From SIG480 sp045649265 (GTDB lineage: Bacteria; Bacillota; Clostridia; Oscillospirales; JAAYXM01): DNA of 37,644 nucleotides. Positions 33,036 through 37,644 of this stretch are shown here, in pieces. The position numbers were made by a program, and so were the translations under genes. The stretch lies in the NCBI GenBank assembly GCA_045649265.1, contig JAZRPO010000071.1, positions 1-37,644 on the forward strand. The letters run 5' to 3'. Below the pieces are notes generated by a model, which did not search any database, had not been told where the DNA came from, and was given only the letters and a program-made list of their open reading frames with translations. Each line of letters starts with the position of its first letter. Positions within the stretch are counted from its first letter, which is position 1.

Positions 33036-34375
33036 ACTCAACCAAAGAAAAAATCAAAACGGTTCTCATAGTTTTGCTTGTAATCGGCATGTTTTACCTG
33101 ACGTATGCCGTATGGTTTTATGACAGCCCGTTTGGCGAGCTCCGCCTTGATGCGTTTCTTAATATATCAGATAACCGTGATGTCGGAGCAGGGGCAGGGT
33201 CAGACCTTGAAAGGTTCGGCATACGACCTCTTGCGATCGCAGTTGCGGACGAAGCAGGCACACGAGGCGCAATTTATAAAAGCGAAAGCACAGACGAGAT
33301 TTACAATCTCCTTAGGGAAGTGCTTTCCCAATCCATGAGAAAATCAGGAGCGCTAAACCCCGACAGCGCAGCTTCCTGGCTGGAGGCGCTCGTATCGGAA
33401 GGGGTTTTGCTGGACTATCGCAGCGATGTTCCGGTTTCCGCATTGCAAATGTGGATTTCCGAAACGTTTGATGACAGAACTCTCACAGGCAGATATTATA
33501 TTTTTTCAACAAAAAAGAGTAACGTACAAATTTATGTAAAGAACAGTTCGGACGGTAGCATATATTCAGCAGAAACAGACGTTTCTTCCGAAAGGCTAAA
33601 AGAAATCATTTCGCAAATAAGTGCGGAGAGCGTAACGATTGCAGCAACACAGGAGAGTGAGGATTTCCGTGCAATCTACCCTGAAATAATTCTGTCGGGC
33701 AAGGAAATAGCGCTTCCGACTCTCTCGGCATACAACAACGCTCAGAATTTTTCAACCAACACTACTGCGGCATGCCTTGAAGTGTTCAAGCTTCGTGATG
33801 CAACCACTTCAAGATATTCAGAACAAGACGGCAGCGAGGTTTATGTTGCTGACAGAGTAACGTTGAAGATTTCTCCGGATGGGACTGCCGTTTATACAGA
33901 TACACGCGAAGAAGCTGATGAAACGCTCGGAATTATCGTAGAGAGCGAGGGGGAAACTCCAACGCTTGCAGAAAAAACGGAGCAGGCCCGAAAGATTTCG
34001 GCATCGCTCGCCTCAAAGCTTTCGGGTGACGGTGGAATTTATATCGCCTCGCTTGCCGAAACTCCGGACGGGACGGAGATTGTTTTCGGCAGACATGTAG
34101 ACGGCGTTCCTGTTGACATGAAAGGTACGATGTATTTTTCGAGCATTACTATAAAGGGAAGGAGCATCCGCTCGGCAAGAATCAATCTTGCAGGATACAG
34201 CAAGACAACCAAGCTCTCCCCTCTGATTCCGGAGCGCATTGCAGCAGCGGCAGTTCGCGGAACCGGAAAGAGCGGGGATTTGAACATCAGATATCTCGAT
34301 ACTGGAGCGGGAGAAACATCTGCTGCGTGGTATATAGGCGGAATAAGAAAATATGGCGAAAAGGAGGCGGAATAA
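33032..34375 (+). CDS. walH: WalH (YycH-like) membrane regulator of WalK
   Basis: The 447-residue product has one N-terminal membrane segment (about 9-28), then a large extracellular part with no catalytic motif. Weak sequence but strong position: it lies between walK and a walI-like gene, overlapping the former by four bases and abutting the latter. In Bacillus YycH and YycI bind WalK and hold it inactive; the same is inferred here. GGAGGTAGAGG precedes the ATG. Confidence 0.8.
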   Translation: MNSTKEKIKTVLIVLLVIGMFYLTYAVWFYDSPFGELRLDAFLNISDNRDVGAGAGSDLERFGIRPLAIAVADEAGTRGAIYKSESTDEIYNLLREVLSQSMRKSGALNPDSAASWLEALVSEGVLLDYRSDVPVSALQMWISETFDDRTLTGRYYIFSTKKSNVQIYVKNSSDGSIYSAETDVSSERLKEIISQISAESVTIAATQESEDFRAIYPEIILSGKEIALPTLSAYNNAQNFSTNTTAACLEVFKLRDATTSRYSEQDGSEVYVADRVTLKISPDGTAVYTDTREEADETLGIIVESEGETPTLAEKTEQARKISASLASKLSGDGGIYIASLAETPDGTEIVFGRHVDGVPVDMKGTMYFSSITIKGRSIRSARINLAGYSKTTKLSPLIPERIAAAAVRGTGKSGDLNIRYLDTGAGETSAAWYIGGIRKYGEKEAE

Positions 34376-35197
34376 TTGGATTGGGCACGTGCGAAAACAA
34401 TTCTGATTATCTTTCTTTTTGCTATAAACATTTTCCTTTTCGGGACATATATGAATAAGGAAAATCAAGACCGCGAAGAAAAGCTGAGTCTTCGGCGTGA
34501 GGTTTCTGCGGCATTGTCGTCTCAGCAGATATTTGTTTTGGAGGACAAAATTCCTGACGATTCGCTTAAAATCAGACATGCGACGGTAAAAGTTCGCGAG
34601 GATAAAAAGGCGGTTGCGGAGTCGATTTTTGGCGAGGTTACGGAAACCGTCGGGCAGGATAATGTGGTTTATTCTTCGGAGAAAGGGAATATGATGTTCT
34701 TTAATGAATCCTTCTCTCTTGTTTATGAGTCGGGCAGCGAGATAAGAAGTGAGGAAGAGGCTAAGCGGCTTGCAGAGTGGATAGCTGACAAAGCAGGCTT
34801 TTCTTTTCGGAAGGACTTCGTTTCATGCATACCGGAGAAAAGCGCATATAAGATAAGCTTGCCGCAGAGCTTTGGAGGAATCAGCGTTTTCGGAGCAGAC
34901 ATCGAGCTTAAAATTTCAAGCTCGGGAAGCGTTCTCGGCAACGGCAGCTTTATAGGGAAAAACAGGATTATGCATGCAGAAGGAAAGAGCATGAAGGTGT
35001 CAGCTCTTCTTTTTGAATTTGCAGATAAGGTAAAGGAGCTAGGCAAAGAAAAGATAGTCATTTCGGAGATAAAATACGGATATATTCCGAAGCATCCGGC
35101 AGGCGGTGCGGTATATCTCGTTCCTGCATTGGAGCTTCTGACAGAGGACAGTGTTTTTCATATAAATATGGCTGACGGAAGCCTTGTGGAAATATAA
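34376..35197 (+). CDS. walI: WalI (YycI-like) membrane regulator of WalK
   Basis: The 273-residue product begins MDWARAKTILIIFLFAINIFL, very like the conserved YycI head, giving a single membrane segment (8-25) and an extracellular domain. The start is a TTG at 34376, immediately after the walH stop, with AAGGAGGCGG inside the end of walH. It should partner WalH in restraining WalK. No clear terminator follows; the murA promoter begins 34 bases on. Confidence 0.85.
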   Translation: MDWARAKTILIIFLFAINIFLFGTYMNKENQDREEKLSLRREVSAALSSQQIFVLEDKIPDDSLKIRHATVKVREDKKAVAESIFGEVTETVGQDNVVYSSEKGNMMFFNESFSLVYESGSEIRSEEEAKRLAEWIADKAGFSFRKDFVSCIPEKSAYKISLPQSFGGISVFGADIELKISSSGSVLGNGSFIGKNRIMHAEGKSMKVSALLFEFADKVKELGKEKIVISEIKYGYIPKHPAGGAVYLVPALELLTEDSVFHINMADGSLVEI

Positions 35198-35230
35198 AAC
35201 AATTTTTTTGAGTAACATATAAAATATTCT

Positions 35231-35259
35231 TTGCAATTTTGTTACAAATCTGCTATAAT
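35231..35259 (+). promoter_or_regulatory. Promoter ahead of murA
   Basis: TTGCAA (35231-35236), a 17-base spacer and TATAAT (35254-35259) lie in the 170-base gap between walI and murA, giving murA its own start and an untranslated leader of about 100 bases. Confidence 0.78.
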
Positions 35260-35367
35260 TAAATTTGGTGAATGCCAATTAAATTTCAGGGAACAATAAA
35301 GCTTTGGGGCAAGTGAAAAACACGTGCCAGGAAGAGAAAAAGTAATGGAGAAGAGGGTGCCAGAACG

Positions 35368-36657
35368 TTGACGAAATATGTTATAGACGGTGGATATAAG
35401 CTCAACGGCGAAATAACAATCAGTGGCGCGAAAAATGCGGCAGTTGCAATACTTCCGGCAGCGCTTCTTGTTGACGGAGTTTGCAGAATTGAAAACATCC
35501 CCGAAATTCGGGACGTTACCCTTATGCTTGACCTTTTGAAGGACATTGGAGCAGATGTTCGTCTTATAAATCGAAATTGTGTTGAAATCAACGCTTCAAA
35601 GATTCGCACAACGAAAGCAGACTATGATATGGCGAGGATGATTCGCGCATCCTACTACCTTCTTGGTGCGCTTCTCGGTCGCTTCGGTTCGGCGCAGGTT
35701 GCGCTTCCGGGCGGTTGCAATCTCGGAGATCGCCCAATCGACCAGCACACGAAGGCATTTAAGCTCCTCGGTGCAAATGTTGACGTGCAGAACGGATACG
35801 TTTTTGCAGATTCAGTCGGCAGGCTGAAAGCTGCCTCGGTATATCTTGATATAGTCTCAGTCGGCGCAACTATCAACACTATTCTTGCTGCTACCCTTGC
35901 AGAGGGAACGACCATCATCGAAAACGTAGCAAAAGAGCCGCACATAGTTGACCTTGCAAACTTCTTGAACTCTATGGGTGCAAACATCAGCGGTGCGGGT
36001 ACCGACGTAATTAAGGTTCGCGGAGTCAAGAGCCTTTCCGGCGGAGCTTACACCATAATTCCCGACCAGATTGAAGCGGGAACGTATATGGCGGCAGTTG
36101 CTGCCACAGGCGGAGAAATTCTTATAAAGAACATAATCCCAAAGCATCTTGACTGCATAACTGCAAAGCTTGCAGAGATGGGCGCTGAGATCACCGAATA
36201 CGACGATTCCATTCTCGTTCGCAGAAATGCCCCGCTTTGCAAAACAAACGTTAAAACTCTTCCGTATCCGGGATTTCCAACCGATATGCAGCCGCAGGCG
36301 ACCGTTATTCTTTCAATCGCCGACGGGATGAGCCTTGTGACGGAGGGCGTATGGGACAATCGTTACAGATATGTTGAAGAGCTTCGCCGCATGGGTGCCA
36401 AAATCCAGGTTGATGGAAAAACTGCGGTTATTGAGGGTGTTTCTGCTCTGATGGGTGCGCCAGTCCGCGCTTGTGACCTTCGTGCAGGAGCGGCGCTCGT
36501 TATTGCCGGGCTGTCAGCAAATGGAATCACAGAGGTTGAGGATATCTCCCATATCGAGCGAGGCTATGAACACATAGTAGAAAAGCTCACGGCTGTCGGT
36601 GCCCGTATTAAACGAGTGGAAATGCCTGACGGAACGCCGATACAAAAAGCACAGTAA
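35368..36657 (+). CDS. murA: UDP-N-acetylglucosamine 1-carboxyvinyltransferase
   Basis: The 429-residue enzyme performs the first committed step of peptidoglycan synthesis, adding enolpyruvate to UDP-GlcNAc. K22-N23 in SGAKNAA and the catalytic C117 in GGCNLGDRPIDQH are present; the cysteine means normal sensitivity to fosfomycin is expected. TTG start at 35368 with GAGGGTG 8 bases upstream matches the conserved N terminus (YVIDGGYKLNGE). It lies between walI and walJ, which is not the Bacillus order, and has its own promoter and terminator. Confidence 0.95.
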   Translation: MTKYVIDGGYKLNGEITISGAKNAAVAILPAALLVDGVCRIENIPEIRDVTLMLDLLKDIGADVRLINRNCVEINASKIRTTKADYDMARMIRASYYLLGALLGRFGSAQVALPGGCNLGDRPIDQHTKAFKLLGANVDVQNGYVFADSVGRLKAASVYLDIVSVGATINTILAATLAEGTTIIENVAKEPHIVDLANFLNSMGANISGAGTDVIKVRGVKSLSGGAYTIIPDQIEAGTYMAAVAATGGEILIKNIIPKHLDCITAKLAEMGAEITEYDDSILVRRNAPLCKTNVKTLPYPGFPTDMQPQATVILSIADGMSLVTEGVWDNRYRYVEELRRMGAKIQVDGKTAVIEGVSALMGAPVRACDLRAGAALVIAGLSANGITEVEDISHIERGYEHIVEKLTAVGARIKRVEMPDGTPIQKAQ

Positions 36658-36662
36658 AACAT

Positions 36663-36698
36663 AAGGAACGGTCAAAGAGCTTGTCCGTTCCTTTCTTA
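36663..36698 (+). terminator. Terminator after murA
   Basis: Arms 36663-36671 and 36685-36693 pair over 9 bp and extend inward past one T-T mismatch by three more pairs. A short T-rich run (TTTCTT) follows. It lies 5 bases after the murA stop and 25 bases before walJ. Confidence 0.72.
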
Positions 36699-36722
36699 GT
36701 TCTGTTTTAAGAGGGAATAAAA

Positions 36723-37517
36723 ATGATAAAGGTTTGCCCGATTGCAAGTGGCTCAAACGGAAACAGCACGTACATATCTGACGGAAAAGTGAATATATTG
36801 ATAGATGCAGGCATCTCGGCCACAAGGATAATCCGCGAGCTTTCAAGCCTTTGCGTTGCGATTTCTGAAATAGATGCAATTTTTATTACACATGAGCACA
36901 GCGACCATATAACAGGGCTTTTAAAGTTGCTTGACCGCACGTCTGCTACGGTATACGCATCTGTCGGAACGGCGAGGGGTATAGGTGAGCGGATAGGCGA
37001 GCTTGAAGGGAAAATCAAAACCCTTTCGGAGGGTGAAAAGGTCACTTTTGGGACTCTTGTTGTACAGCCATTTCACACTCCTCACGATACTTATGAAAGC
37101 ATGGGGTATACCATATTTTCGGGCAACAAAAAGGCGGTTGTGGCAACTGACATAGGGCATGTTGACGAAGCCCTCCTGTCACACTTGGTTGGGGCTGACA
37201 TTCTTCTTCTCGAATCGAATTACGATAAAATGCGTATGCGTTACAGCAGATACCCCGCATTTTTAAAAGAGCGTATAGTTGGGGAGCGCGGCCACCTTTC
37301 AAACGATGAATGCGCATCAGTTGCGGTGCGCGCCGCATACGAGGGAACAAAAAACATTATTCTCGGGCATATAAGCGCAGAAAACAACAGCCCGACAGAA
37401 GCATATACGACTGTCCATACGGCACTAACGCAATGCGGAATCATTCCGGGTGTTGATGTTATGCTTTATGTTGCTCCGCGAGGCAAACGCGGCGAGATTG
37501 TTTGCGTAGGAGAATAA
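36723..37517 (+). CDS. walJ: WalJ (YycJ) MBL-fold exonuclease-like protein
   Basis: The 264-residue product is a metallo-beta-lactamase-fold hydrolase: GSNGNSTYI at 10-18 and the metal motif H57-E-H59-S-D61-H62. YycJ has been described as a 5'-exonuclease for double-stranded DNA with a mismatch-repair role. Position with wal genes and rlmH matches the conserved Firmicute block. GAGGG precedes the ATG. Its stop is followed after two bases by rlmH. Confidence 0.9.
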   Translation: MIKVCPIASGSNGNSTYISDGKVNILIDAGISATRIIRELSSLCVAISEIDAIFITHEHSDHITGLLKLLDRTSATVYASVGTARGIGERIGELEGKIKTLSEGEKVTFGTLVVQPFHTPHDTYESMGYTIFSGNKKAVVATDIGHVDEALLSHLVGADILLLESNYDKMRMRYSRYPAFLKERIVGERGHLSNDECASVAVRAAYEGTKNIILGHISAENNSPTEAYTTVHTALTQCGIIPGVDVMLYVAPRGKRGEIVCVGE

Positions 37518-37519
37518 AA

Positions 37520-37644
37520 GTGCTTGGTATAGATATAATTTGTGTAGGAAAACTAAAAGAAAAGTTCTATTCTGAGGCTTGTGCTGAATATGCAAAGCGG
37601 CTTTCGGCGTATTGCAAGCTGAAAATAGTCGAGCTTGCGGAGAA
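37520..37644 (+). CDS. rlmH: 23S rRNA pseudouridine-1915 N3-methyltransferase, N-terminal part (runs off window end)
   Basis: A GTG at 37520, two bases after the walJ stop, opens a frame to the window edge encoding 41 residues: MLGIDIICVGKLKEKFYS, then a stretch with EYAKRLSAYCKLKIVELAE. This matches the conserved N terminus of RlmH (GKLKEKY, YxKRLSxY). AGGAGA lies upstream within walJ. About three quarters of the gene, including the SAM-binding knot, is outside the window. Confidence 0.88.
   Translation, partial: MLGIDIICVGKLKEKFYSEACAEYAKRLSAYCKLKIVELAE

Noticed and set aside
1..37644. CRISPR array, tRNA, rRNA, transposase or prophage genes
   Set aside because: No regularly spaced repeats, cloverleaf sequence, transposase motif or phage gene was found on reading both strands.

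Overview
The window looks like chromosomal DNA of an anaerobic, low-to-medium GC Firmicute, most likely class Clostridia near the Oscillospiraceae/Ruminococcaceae gut group. The signs are the walRKHI, walJ and rlmH genes, a DnaD/DnaI-type helicase-loading pair, a PyrR-type pyrimidine attenuator, strong AGGAGG ribosome sites, sigma-A style promoters with 17-base spacers, and an NfnAB-type electron-transfer pair. I see no tRNA, rRNA, CRISPR array, insertion sequence or phage gene. The taxonomy is inference; I ran no search.

Layout. (1) 1-4323, minus strand: the first 21 codons of a small peptide gene, then an operon read dnaD - dnaI-like loader - D,D-carboxypeptidase - lipoprotein. (2) 4508-6731, plus: nfnA-nfnB, a flavin/iron-sulfur NADPH-ferredoxin oxidoreductase. 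(3) 6792-10576, minus: yfbR-like nucleotidase, UPF0340 protein, an unknown lipoprotein and a yifB/comM-like AAA ATPase. (4) 10901-17306, plus: a five-gene metabolic operon with a NagB-like isomerase/deaminase, a Gfo/Idh/MocA oxidoreductase, an 854-residue FMN-FAD-iron-sulfur fusion, a UxuB-like SDR and an Ldh2-family dehydrogenase. I cannot assign its pathway; it is the best candidate here for something undescribed. (5) 17380-18678, minus: an FAD oxidoreductase with a Rieske tail. (6) 18781-27471, plus: a de novo UMP operon, pyrC-carB-pyrK-pyrD-pyrF-pyrE-pyrB, behind a readable PyrR attenuator and closed by a strong terminator. (7) 27482-37644, plus: thiI - cinA - nudix - walR - walK - walH - walI, then murA on its own promoter, walJ, and the first part of rlmH.

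How the parts work together. Most of the window is core housekeeping: replication initiation, peptidoglycan synthesis and its WalRK control, tRNA thiolation, and pyrimidine synthesis. The pyr operon is nearly complete, but carB carries an in-frame TAG at codon 63 and a Gly-to-Arg change in the first ATP-binding glycine loop, and no carA is present here. PyrK and PyrD form the NAD-linked dihydroorotate dehydrogenase; PyrB carries a PyrI-like zinc module at its C terminus.

Most interesting points: the damaged carB, the permuted dihydropyrimidine-dehydrogenase-like fusion and the operon around it, the PyrB zinc tail, the fully legible PyrR switch, and an exact 13-base duplication that multiplies the -10 box in front of thiI.
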